Positions 10,754 to 19,140 of a stretch of DNA of 22,142 nt are shown one piece after another. The notes below the pieces were generated by a model. That model was not told where the DNA came from and searched no databases. It saw nothing but the letters and a program-made list of their open reading frames with translations. The translations under genes and the position numbers were made by a program. This DNA is from Saccoglossus kowalevskii (lineage: Eukaryota; Hemichordata; Enteropneusta; Harrimaniidae). The stretch spans positions 26,637-48,778 of the forward strand of contig NW_003120937.1 in NCBI RefSeq assembly GCF_000003605.2, written 5' to 3'. Numbering within the stretch: position 1 is the first letter of the stretch; each line of letters starts with the position of its first letter.

Positions 10754-11038
10754 AACCCAATATACCTGGTGCTGTGACGGCTGGTACTCCGACCTCAAAC
10801 AGCGTAGCCATTGTATGGAGTGAACCAGATGGTGCCTTTGAAGGCTATGAAGTAACCATAACTAAGACTGACGACGGCTCAGCAATCCTAGACCGGTTTG
10901 CTATTAATACAGAAACTGCATCATTAAAGTTAACGGAACTGTTACCAGAAACTGAATATTTGGTGGAAGTTGTTGCAGTGGTTGGTGCAGGTTCTTTGAA
11001 GGTTGTCAGTGATGTGTCATCTCCTACAATGACAACTG
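10754..11038 (+). CDS. FN3 exon 3, intact module
   Basis: The acceptor is ttttttctgtacacag. The exon is 285 bp (95 codons) and symmetrical phase 1-1. It encodes a complete FN3 domain: PNIPGAVTAGTPTSNSVAIV with the B-strand Trp in VWSEPDG, the C-strand YEV motif, and the F-strand signature LTELLPETEYLVEVVAVVG. FN3 modules are extracellular adhesion or ligand-binding beta-sandwiches. There is no internal stop. The expected phase-1 donor position reads G|GCATGT, a GC rather than GT donor, so the exon either uses a GC-AG intron or has lost its donor. Joined to exon 5 it would read TMTT-E-PPAPLN in frame. Confidence 0.85.
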
Positions 11039-11070
11039 GCATGTTGAGTATTCATTTTACCTAATTCTTT

Positions 11071-11185
11071 AATAAACCGTTTTTCGTTCATAGATATATT
11101 CATGCAATCGAACGTAAAAATAGAACAAACAACAGTCATAGCGTCGTAGTGACGTCAAAACATCATGGAGGATTCAACGTGAAAC
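11071..11185 (+). mobile_element. Partial copy of the MITE-like repeat
   Basis: This segment matches the left part of the element at 14116-14478. It shares an ACC-TTTT-CGTTCA start, then ATCGAACGTAAAAA, acaaacaa, GTCATA-CGTCGTAGTG-CGTC and a gattc...acg-gaaa end. It lies in the intron after FN3 exon 3. No right-hand terminal repeat is visible nearby, so the copy is truncated. Just downstream, AACCTTATCAG (about 11189) and CTGATAGGTT (about 11223) form an imperfect inverted repeat of unknown relation. Confidence 0.7.
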
Positions 11186-11690
11186 TATGAACCTTATCAG
11201 AAATTCTAAATCTGTGTACCTGCTGATAGGTTTGCTGTATGTCACTATATTTTGAGTATCAGTTTTGTTTGCCAGGTAAGATCACATGGTCTCCTTGCAT
11301 TAATACAAAATACAATATTGAAAGCACTATTGTTTATTTGACAGCGTTAAGACATGAAGCTCAGTTAAGTTTCCATTAAAACCACTGTAAGAGGAATAGT
11401 CACAGAAAAGGAAAAAAAAACACAGTTTCCAATTTTGCCTTGGACAGTATCAAATTCCCTCTACTTTGATTGGTTGAATTCAAGCCAATTTACCTCCCGG
11501 CATGGAGTTTCATGATTCTTGTTCTCTGCCACAATTCACTCAGATTTCAATTTCTACTACTATAATAGTTTTAATATTCCAGTTAACATAAGCCAATACT
11601 TACATATACACTTATACTGCAATCAGTTAACCAGGTCCTGCCTCTCAGCGTTGTTTGTACTGATATTATATTATATTTATTTTGTAACAG
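11186..11690. other. Intron between FN3 exons 3 and 4
   Basis: AT-rich; a short open frame at 11519-11749 overlaps the next exon in the wrong frame and is not considered coding. The acceptor is at 11689-11690. Confidence 0.5.
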
Positions 11691-11924
11691 GCCGATCTAA
11701 AGTTATTATTAATGAGACATACACAACCACTTCGTTGATCGTTGAATAGAGACTTAGTGTAACTCCCCCGGAGGGCAATCCACCATCATCGGTAACGGTG
11801 GCCGCAACCGAAACCTCGCTGGAGATTATCGATTTGACTCCAGGACAAGTGTACACCATTACTGTCTACGCAGTACAGACTGACTCGACTAAGGATGAGA
11901 TTGAAACAGCAGTACAAAGAATAA
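11691..11924 (+). pseudogene. FN3 exon 4, broken (stop and internal deletion)
   Basis: The acceptor ttttgtaacag and donor a|gtaagt are good and the length (234 bp) keeps phase 1-1. The second half is textbook FN3 (TSLEIIDLTPGQVYTITVYA). A TAG at 11747-11749 stands where the B-strand Trp belongs (VE-stop-RLSVTPPEG). The B-C loop and C strand between that position and RLSVTPPEG are too short, implying an in-frame deletion of roughly ten codons or more. Joined to exon 5 it would complete an AAG codon. Confidence 0.8.
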
Positions 11925-12609
11925 GTAAGTTTCATTATCACGTGTCGTGGAAACATATTTCGTAGTTGTCTGGCTCGTAACAAATAGTTCATATGCTTCA
12001 AAGGCCTCACAGGAAGCGAACTGGAGCACTTCGCTAGCTTTTGAATCACGCTTATTTGATTGCGCAATGCGTTATTACACATGTTATACATCAAGGCTGA
12101 GTGTATTGATTGATACATTGATGGAAGGAACAATTGTTTATCAAATCACTTAAGAAATAAATGGTGTGTCATTCAACATTACAAATGTCACTAAATGCAC
12201 CTAAGTCAGGGTTATGAATCCTAACTCCGAGTGTGGGCTGTCATTAGTTTATACAATGACAATTATTGAATACACAATTACATCTCTTTACAACGCGTAA
12301 TTCGTTTCTTATAAAACGACCCAGACTCCCCGTGACAAAAGGATTTAAAATTCCCATCGTTTCATTGACGAACATCCAGATGTTATTTGAAATACTAATT
12401 AAGTACGTAATTTGCATAGTATTACCTCTTTGAATGTCAAATTTGTCACATTTCACAAATAAATCTGAAAGTTGTTTTTGTAGTGGGTGAGAAACTAGGA
12501 CCCATTAGGCTTAAAAATTAACGACTAAATTACAGAACTACAGTAAAATATTCAAATTGCTATGCAAACATTTTGACTATGAAATAATGATCACATTTAT
12601 TATTAACAG
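11925..12609. other. Intron between FN3 exons 4 and 5
   Basis: Contains the open frame 11947-12153 (+), which begins just after the exon 4 donor and has no FN3 or other motif. I see nothing else in it. The acceptor is at 12608-12609. Confidence 0.5.
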
Positions 12610-12891
12610 AGCCACCGGCACCGCTTAATCTAACCATGACTAACAAGTCCGTTTCTAATATCTACTTATCCTTGGATGCACCGAGCTCTGGCTTATTTGA
12701 CAACTTTGTAATCTCATACTCCCATGTGGACGGCTTGGTTGCCTCACCTCTAACCCTTGCATCATATGTTACTACTATGGCGTTCACTGGACTGTCACCA
12801 AACCAGCAATACACGTTTGAATTGTTCGTTACGTCTGGTTCAGGTGACGATTTGACACAGAGTGTGTCGGTAACATTGTCTGTTACAGCCG
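12610..12891 (+). CDS. FN3 exon 5, intact module
   Basis: The acceptor tattattaacag and donor g|gtatgt are both canonical. At 282 bp (94 codons) it is phase 1-1 and stop-free. The peptide follows the FN3 pattern: PPAPLNLTMTNKSVSNIYLS, a C-strand FVISYSHVDG, and the signature MAFTGLSPNQQYTFELFVTS. The usual B-strand Trp is replaced (IYLSLDAPS), a tolerated variant in divergent modules. Joined directly to the membrane exon it reads SVTA-E-NAAVT in frame, so skipping exon 6 yields an open protein. Confidence 0.87.
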
Positions 12892-13529
12892 GTATGTATA
12901 GTGTATATATATTATAATAGTTTGTGTTCCATAATACAATTCAAATGTGCTAAAACCATTGTTAGCACGTTAAACGCCTACATACGCTTTGTGATCAATT
13001 CTTCTAAATCTATATACCTGCTATTAATGATGAACAATTTAGAGCAGTTTACCTAATGTCTTGATGCTTTTAAAAACTGCATACTGTTTTGTATTGTAGA
13101 TCTTTACAAAACGACATACCACACATCTATTACGCTGAGCAGAGACACGTCGCTCTGGTGTTGACCTTGTCTTTACCTTTTATGTATTTTCTGGAATGTA
13201 ACTTTTCATTTTGCAGAATGTAACTTGAAAATACAATTATAAATAAACCATTTCATTGACACGTGATCGATTAAATTCCAGTTATTCAATATCTCTTGAT
13301 TTTCTTAAGCACTAATTTAATTATTAAAGCTCCATTTATGCACAGCCATTACTTTCATTAACAAATATGGAGTATTAATATGTATACCAATGAGTCAACA
13401 CCATTATTCAGCAAGTTGTAACTATGACAACTGCACTTGATTGCAGTCAATATAATCACAATTCGCATGTCTCCAGTAAATAGGCAATAATGAAAACCTA
13501 CCTTTATGTCGAGTCTTTGCTAATGCCAG
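12892..13529. other. Intron between FN3 exons 5 and 6
   Basis: AT-rich sequence with no ORF, repeat or exon that I can support. Confidence 0.5.
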
Positions 13530-13663
13530 AATAATGAATCTTACAGCTACCGTCGTATGGACACTACCAACTGATGGACTATCTAGTGGATACAGTGTGA
13601 ATAAAATATCAACTGTGGAGGGAAGTGTTCAAAGTACAGTAATGAGTAATTATGAAATCAAAT
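13530..13663 (+). pseudogene. FN3 exon 6, truncated module
   Basis: Only the front half of an FN3 domain is present: LTATVVWTLPTDGLSSGYSV, with the B-strand Trp and the C-strand Tyr, followed by a degraded tail. The normal A strand and the F/G half with its LxPxTxY signature are absent from the exon and from the sequence up to the next exon. A donor t|gtatgt follows 13663 in phase 1. The nearest acceptor (ag at 13528-13529) would enter in a different phase. Spliced to the membrane exon, the junction codon would be T-AG, a stop. Confidence 0.65.
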
Positions 13664-13798
13664 GTATGTATTTAACCATAAACTATATGGGTAATGCAAT
13701 AATTCATACTTCGTTTAATTATTAATTTCTTTTGCTGAGATTTCGTACATTTCCGTGTGAAAATTCTCGTACATCTTGCTTAATATTACATTCAACAG

Positions 13799-14121
13799 AG
13801 AACGCTGCTGTTACTGCTACTACCGGCTTACCTGAAGGTGTTGTGACAATTGTATGTACAATATTTGCAGTCGTGGGAATTATCGTAGGTATCATAATCG
13901 GTGTGGTCTGTACGAAAATACGACGATCCAGCAGAACCAGCAATGACACTGACGACAACTACCAAGACATCGATGTATCAGCCCAGCAAGATGAAATTAA
14001 ACAACACGAATATGCAGAATTACAGCCACGGGAGCCTGAAGCTCAATATGAAAGCGTGGATAAAGTTTTTTACTATTCTAAAGTGTCTGTCCGAGTTTGC
14101 ATACTCAACCTGCTGCAATAG
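13799..14121 (+). CDS. Transmembrane and cytoplasmic-tail exon
   Basis: The acceptor is attcaacag (AG 13797-13798), phase 1, opening E-NAAVTATTGLPEG. A single hydrophobic helix follows (TIVCTIFAVVGIIVGIIIGV, about 13847-13906), then a basic stop-transfer KIRR, making this a type I membrane protein with the FN3 modules outside. The tail has three Tyr motifs, YQDI, YAEL and YESV, each YxxPhi; YQDI and YAEL are 13 residues apart, slightly longer than a standard ITAM. Such motifs bind SH2 domains or AP adaptors. After YESVDK the frame continues to TAG 14119-14121, which lies within the MITE terminal repeat, so the natural C-terminus may have been lost. A weak donor (AAA|gttttt) near 14068 is an alternative end. 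Confidence 0.8.
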
Positions 14122-14478
14122 ACCATTTTCCGTTCACTGCGAGAATCACGCGTTATGCGTGAAATCGAACGTAAAAACAGGACAAACAAAGGTCATAACG
14201 TCGTAGTGGCGTCAAACATTGCGTGGGATTCGACAAACGCGAAAATATTTTGGGGGCATTTCCATGCTTAATAATGTGCTGTACACATTTGATGATAGAC
14301 AATTTCGATCAAGTAAGGGTATTCGAAAGCAATATTCCTCTGTCGAAGATCGGACGGTCGATGTGAGCAACGAAATTCGAGTTCAAAATCAAATCGTTCG
14401 ATTTTTTCAGTAGACGTTCGACGCGCGTCTTTCATGCATCTCGCGAGATCTCGCAGTTGAACGGAATATCACCTATTG
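14116..14478. mobile_element. MITE-like element with ~47-bp terminal inverted repeats
   Basis: The left end (CAATAG...TTCCGTTCA-CTGCGAGA...ATGCGTGAA, 14116-14163) matches the reverse complement of the right end (14478-14431), with shared blocks CAATAG, TTCCGTTCA, CTGCGAGA, CGCG, ATGC and TGAA. The element is 363 bp with no coding capacity; the 64-codon frame inside has no motif. TA dinucleotides at 14119 and 14474 could be Tc1/mariner-type target duplications, but CAATA/TATTG symmetry makes the exact ends ambiguous. A partial copy lies at 11071-11185. It abuts the end of the FN3 gene's tail exon and supplies that frame's stop codon. Confidence 0.78.
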
Positions 14479-14824
14479 TTCAGAATACTTCTTGTTTTCC
14501 GGTTGAGCGTATAAATTCACGGGTAAACGACATGCAAACATACAAACATCTATATGTCTATCTATCTAAAATCTATACACATGTCGGGGGAAACATTGAA
14601 TGTTGATGAATCGCACACGCACAGTTTTGGTTGAATAGTTATGCTTTGATCGAAAGCACCACTATTTTCGATTTGATACCGATCGACCAATAAGAATGCA
14701 GCATTTAAGTGACCCGCGTGTTTCAATGCATCATATTTTAGACACGAAAATTTGACAGAAAGACAATTATGTCTGGTAGTAACGGCTGGTATTTGCAGGA
14801 TAGTATATTCGATCATTTTGTACA
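14479..14824. other. Intergenic between MITE and tandem array
   Basis: AT-rich. The minus-strand frame at 14562-14825 is unremarkable. A short ctat-type simple stretch lies near 14553-14575. Confidence 0.4.
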
Positions 14825-15085
14825 TTATGTGAGGTGTTTAGTATATTCCTTTGTATTATTTGTGTGTTTACAATATTGGTTTGTATTAAGTACGATGTTT
14901 ATAATATTCATGTGTAATAAGTCCTTATTTACATTTTTTGTATTAGGCGTTTTGTTTCAAACAGTGTTTACAGTACGAGTTTGTGTTACAACACCTATTT
15001 TTAATTAAGTTTTAATTACAATATTCTTATGTTGTAAGTGCAATATTTAAAAAAATATTTTGTATTGTATTACGTTTGCTGTTTT
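14825..15085 (+). repeat. Degenerate tandem array, ~31-bp unit (copy 2)
   Basis: Units built on GTTTACAATATT, then a T/G stretch and GTATTAA recur: gtgtttacaatattgg at about 14863, cgatgtttataatattca at about 14892, tacaatattcttatgttg at about 15017, gcaatatttaaaa at about 15040. The unit and its order match the array at 1610-1885, so both derive from one satellite or element-internal repeat. The overlapping ORF at 14769-15008 is a by-product of the repeat. Confidence 0.5.
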
Positions 15086-16298
15086 TATTTTATTCACTAA
15101 AAATTCATGTCAAAGGAAATGTAGTGCATGTGTTCAAGTAAATTCGTGATAGTTTACTGAAATGATAACAAAACTGACAATTATATAGTCTTACTTTAAT
15201 AAAGTAATTGAGTTTTAGGCGTTTTTAAAGCCACCATCGCAGGCTGTGTGTTGTTACAGTGTACACGTGTTAGGTACATGTTTTTGTATAGAAGGACAAT
15301 GAACCAATGACGTGTAGAAATCGCACCTGATTCATGTTTATATCATAGTTAATTATATGTTGATTTTCCATTTGGCAAATAAAAGTAGAAAACTGGATAA
15401 CATAAATGCGATCGAAATACTTCGAAATTAATAAATATTATTTCAAACGTAAATATTATCATATTTGGGGCTCATTTCTCCTACGATTTCCAGTACACCC
15501 ATGTTTACATTCATTAGTTATGTAGTTATGTTACATTACACCTAGAACATAACATAGTAACATTGTTTCCCTAAGTGTTTATATATATATAATTATATAT
15601 AATGTTTATATATAACAGAAATGGTGCTTTCTAAACCCGGACTAGGAATCAATAACAACGTCATAATATGTATAAAGTGTTTTTTTCTCGAAGAAACTAT
15701 GATAGGAGTTAGTGATACTGGACGGTAACTCTTAGCTGGAATCCTATTTTAATAAACTTTAAACTCACTTTAGCTAATTTAAACTGCCCGGGAAAAACAC
15801 ATACATCAATGCAAACATTAGCAAAATTAGGTTAGAATACGTGTATATGAAATAATCGGAGAAACACTTCAAAGGAGTTTGGTCGAAGGGTCGTCAATAT
15901 CACACGATTTCACAATTGGTAGTGAATTTAAATATTTCAAAACAAATTCGGTGGTTATATAAGGAATGCTAAAAGATGTGATGGAATTTTCAGCTTCCTT
16001 ATTGACAAAGTCTTTTATTTTCATAATATGCTGTGCCAGATATCATGGACAGTTATATCAATTGATGAAAGAAACTCCTTGGTTGATTTCCCAAACGATG
16101 CGAACGTGGGTGTCATGGTTGGAAAAGAGTTTGACCTTGTTGTCATAGAAACAAAATGTTTGGAAAGACTCTCCATTTCCAATTAATTCAAAAAGTTATT
16201 GTTTTTATAGATCTAGATCATGTTTCTTTTGAGATAACACCTTACAACACCTCAATTTACATGACCAAACATTATTTCAACCTGATTATTTGAACTTT

Positions 16299-16314
16299 TG
16301 ACCTTCCCTGACCT
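16299..16314 (-). promoter_or_regulatory. DR4-type nuclear receptor site
   Basis: On the minus strand the sequence is AGGTCA-GGGA-AGGTCA: two perfect nuclear-receptor half sites as a direct repeat spaced by four bases, each preceded by A (AAGGTCA). A further AAGGTCA on the same strand lies at 16132-16138. DR4 is the classic spacing for thyroid-hormone/LXR-type heterodimers in vertebrates. No gene nearby can be assigned to it. Confidence 0.35.
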
Positions 16315-17868
16315 TGTTAGGACCAGGTGTGTTGGTATATATCATGTCAGCTCCACTGATAGGGAAGATGAATTGCAAAGCTACAATTTATTTATTTTTA
16401 CTGTGTCGATATTGTTGCTACATATTGAATTTGGATACAATGAGGTGATTAGTTTATTCATTCATATCGAGTTTTATCACTCCGACCAATTTTTTGGTTT
16501 GTAATTTGTAATCTCAAAAATTTGTTTTATCGCTAGGTGTCTTCTTTAATATATTCAAATAATTAAAACAGTTTTTATTACGTCCATTCTCTTATCACTG
16601 ATTTGATCTGTTTATTTTATCTCATATTTTATATCATAGATTGACATGCATCTAAAATAGGGTCAACAAGTTTCAAAACTGTCAATGATAGCCATGGTGC
16701 AAGTAATACTGCTCTCATAGTGAATTCATTACAGAGAGGTTCATCTAGTCAGGCTCTGGTCCAGTACCACTTTTCGTGAATGCTTTTAAATGTTAAATTA
16801 GAGACACTGAGGTGACGGTTATCCATAACTTGTCATATTAGTACCTAAGTCCGAGCTAGTTCTATGCGTGTCCAAAATTGAGCGCGTGAGTGAGTATACA
16901 GCTGCTGCACGACTATTATAAACCCTGTATTGAGATCACCAAACACACTATTCACTGAATGAGCATTGATGATATGCCCAGCTTTGAAGCAAACGATTTT
17001 CAGAAACTGAGCGTTCACATATCTTAGGTTGTACAGTAGAAATTCATGACGAGTGTCAACGTTTAATCTATTGAATAAAATGAAAACAAACAAAAGAATA
17101 GCTGAATAAGAGCAAAATGGAATAGCCTAATCGAAAAAACAATATTTATATTTTTCTGTCTGTTCAATAATAACTTCAAGCATAAAGTACTGGTAGATTT
17201 TAAGTGTAGCAGCCATATTTTTGCAGTGATAGAGCAAAGTGAAAAAGGTAAATTGTCAACATTATTGTGTCTCTGTATACTGTATATCGTGTTCAATCAT
17301 TATAAAATGGCACTTAACGTTGAGATAATAATTTCAATTTGAATCTGAGTGAATTAAGCAATTGATATTTACGATGTTATTTTGTACACGAGTAACTACC
17401 TATTTTTTGCCTTATAATGACATTATCCCAATCATGCTGGAACGATCACGTCAGTATCTGAAGTTAATGTGAATGAGAGTTTGACATAGTTAATGGTTCC
17501 TTAAATAGACTGCCCACTCGCCATTGTAAACTAGTTTAAATGTTCGCCTCTACTAGATAATCAGACACTTTGCATCAGAGTATCCGTGGCATAAAGGTTT
17601 TTACTTTTGGTGTATATCCACTTTTGCAAATAATTACAATTGGTATGAACATATTGGCACCGAAGGAATTTTAGAATAGATTCCTATAGCCCTCTGCTTA
17701 TTCAATGTTGGGAAATGGCGTTTTAATAGCAGAGTGTGAAACTGTTGCCTACTTATTCTGTTGCTGCATATAAACAAATAATATCAGCATCGCGATACCA
17801 CATTTAATAAACTCTGGTAGTATAACGACAGAGAACAATCAACTTATAACCTGTCAAAATATTTAGGA

Positions 17869-17914
17869 TGTCACAGCCACTGGCCAAGTGGCAATTTTTG
17901 TACTGCCTGTGACA
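17869..17914. repeat. Nested inverted repeat (hairpin)
   Basis: Outer arms TGTCACAG (17869-17876) and CTGTGACA (17907-17914) are perfect 8-bp complements. Inside them GCCACT (17876-17881) and AGTGGC (17887-17892) form a second stem around a 5-base loop. The two stems share position 17876, so they could coexist with one base pair lost. The function is unknown. Confidence 0.5.
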
Positions 17915-18061
17915 GTATGGGTTGAAAGTGTGCAACGTTTTAGCATTTACAAATGAAAGTACGAACGCAAATCGAATTACTGATAAAAAAGTCCTTACCA
18001 GCTCAGTTAATTCTTCGTTTTATTCCAGGTTTGTTTAATTCAATCATATCACTGTTTCCAG

Positions 18062-18093
18062 AATGAAGTACATTATATTGTTCTCCGTGTTAG
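18062..18093 (+). CDS. Possible signal-peptide mini-exon
   Basis: A 32-bp candidate exon lies between a good acceptor (cactgtttccag) and a good donor (TTAG|gtatgt). It begins with an ATG two bases in and encodes MKYIILFSVL plus a phase-1 base: a basic residue followed by a hydrophobic run, the start of a signal peptide. Phase 1 is what an extracellular-module gene needs downstream. No following exon is recognised before the transposon relic at 19141, so the partner may lie beyond the window or be lost. Short matches like this can arise by chance. Confidence 0.25.
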
Positions 18094-19140
18094 GTATGTA
18101 CTTGTTTGAATTATATATAACACTAACATTGTTCCTGCATTACCTTTCTCAAATGATTGCATCTGCCATTATATCTGCCATTATATATTCCTTTCTTCAT
18201 TATTCAAATATTATTTAAAACATGCAATCCTAGAATGTTCAGTGTTCGATAACATTAACATTTCATCAGTACTGTGACGTCAACTATCTTGACTCTCCAG
18301 CAAATGATTGCGGGTGAAATAATTAATCATAAACACTATTGTGAAAATTATTGGCAATGAATGAAAAAGATAGGGAAACCAGTGTCATCGTCTATCACTT
18401 TGACAGATGTGAGGAAAATGTAAAACAATTTGCTTACTTTCTTTCTATCTATACGGTGATTCACAATATGTGGCTATATTTATTTCCACGTGCAAGCACT
18501 TTAATATGTCCAGAATGTTCTGAATCAATGATATTATTCATAATTCAGTTCTGTGACGGCATATGTGTATTAGTATATGTTGTCTGTTCGCTAATATTCA
18601 AATATAATACAATACAATATTATATTTTTGTTTGGCAGCAAAGACAAATAGTGCACTGGTTTAGCCTGGTATTTGGGACTGAACCCATCCCCAGAGTATA
18701 ACAATCACGTTTTTTAATTGCATTGGGGTCTCTGGAGTGGGAAATGGGTGGTTGGGAAAAAATGTAAGTGGTTTAACATCTTCTTAAAATGCAATTACCA
18801 ATTTGCGTAATGGCGTGTTTACGAATTAAGATAAATTCGACTAAAAGTTGTGTTATTCTCGCATTTTTTAACATATATGCATATATTTGGTATATATTTT
18901 GTTTGTAAAACCTTGTTCTATCAAGATATTCAAATAGTCCAGTGGATATGTACTGAAAAACATCAAAACTGTTCAGTTTATGTTAAAAGGATGAAACCTT
19001 GTGTCAAGGTACTATGACTTCTGCTCAACATTTTAAGATTTGGAGCCACTTCTAAAAATTGATTTTGACGTCACAATGACGTCACCAATACCGAATTGAA
19101 TGTTTTCCTTTAAACAGCAGAACAGCTAAATGTATCGCTG
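18094..19140. other. Intergenic; one unassigned 116-codon frame
   Basis: The frame at 18351-18701 (+) is the longest single open frame not explained by a known relic (116 codons). Its peptide is hydrophobic and aromatic with a CPEC pair, is partly produced by a tacaat/aatata simple stretch near 18600-18630, and matches no family I know. I treat it as probable chance. A pair of CRE octamers at 19066-19084 is listed separately. Confidence 0.3.
19066..19084. promoter_or_regulatory. Pair of CRE octamers
   Basis: TGACGTCA occurs at 19066-19073 and 19077-19084, start to start 11 bp, about one helical turn. TGACGTCA is the full CREB/ATF palindrome. It lies about 60-75 bp upstream of the first recognisable codons of the transposon-like ORF at 19141 and could be a relic of its promoter; that link is inference. 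Confidence 0.4.

Larger units (their letters stand above)
15086..18061. other. Long intergenic stretch, no gene recognised
   Basis: Almost 3 kb of AT-rich DNA. A TA-rich palindromic run lies at about 15574-15615. An open stretch at about 15930-16185 (no motif) is of a length expected by chance. Frames at 16298-16504 (+), 16845-17093 (-) and 17063-17296 (-) have no recognisable content. Two small structures within it, a DR4 site and a hairpin, are listed separately. Confidence 0.4.

Noticed and set aside
12125-12180. NGVSFNITNVTKC as an FN3 fragment
   Set aside because: Fourteen residues only, flanked by stops, without a Trp or the LxPxTxY signature.
15574-15615. TA-rich palindromic run as a replication or recombination signal
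   Set aside because: It is a simple (TA)n-type stretch like those near 4370 and 9611; nothing distinguishes it from microsatellite background.
15930-16185. Open stretch including the 15966-16148 frame
   Set aside because: Two overlapping frames both look mildly protein-like, but neither has a recognisable family, a start context or splice sites.
17430-17495. HAGTITSVSEVNV as another FN3 G-strand relic
   Set aside because: Too short, no splice acceptor in phase and no upstream FN3 strands.
18351-18701. 116-codon open frame as a gene
   Set aside because: No motif, no coding-like composition, partly built from an AT simple stretch, and about one frame of this length is expected by chance in this window.
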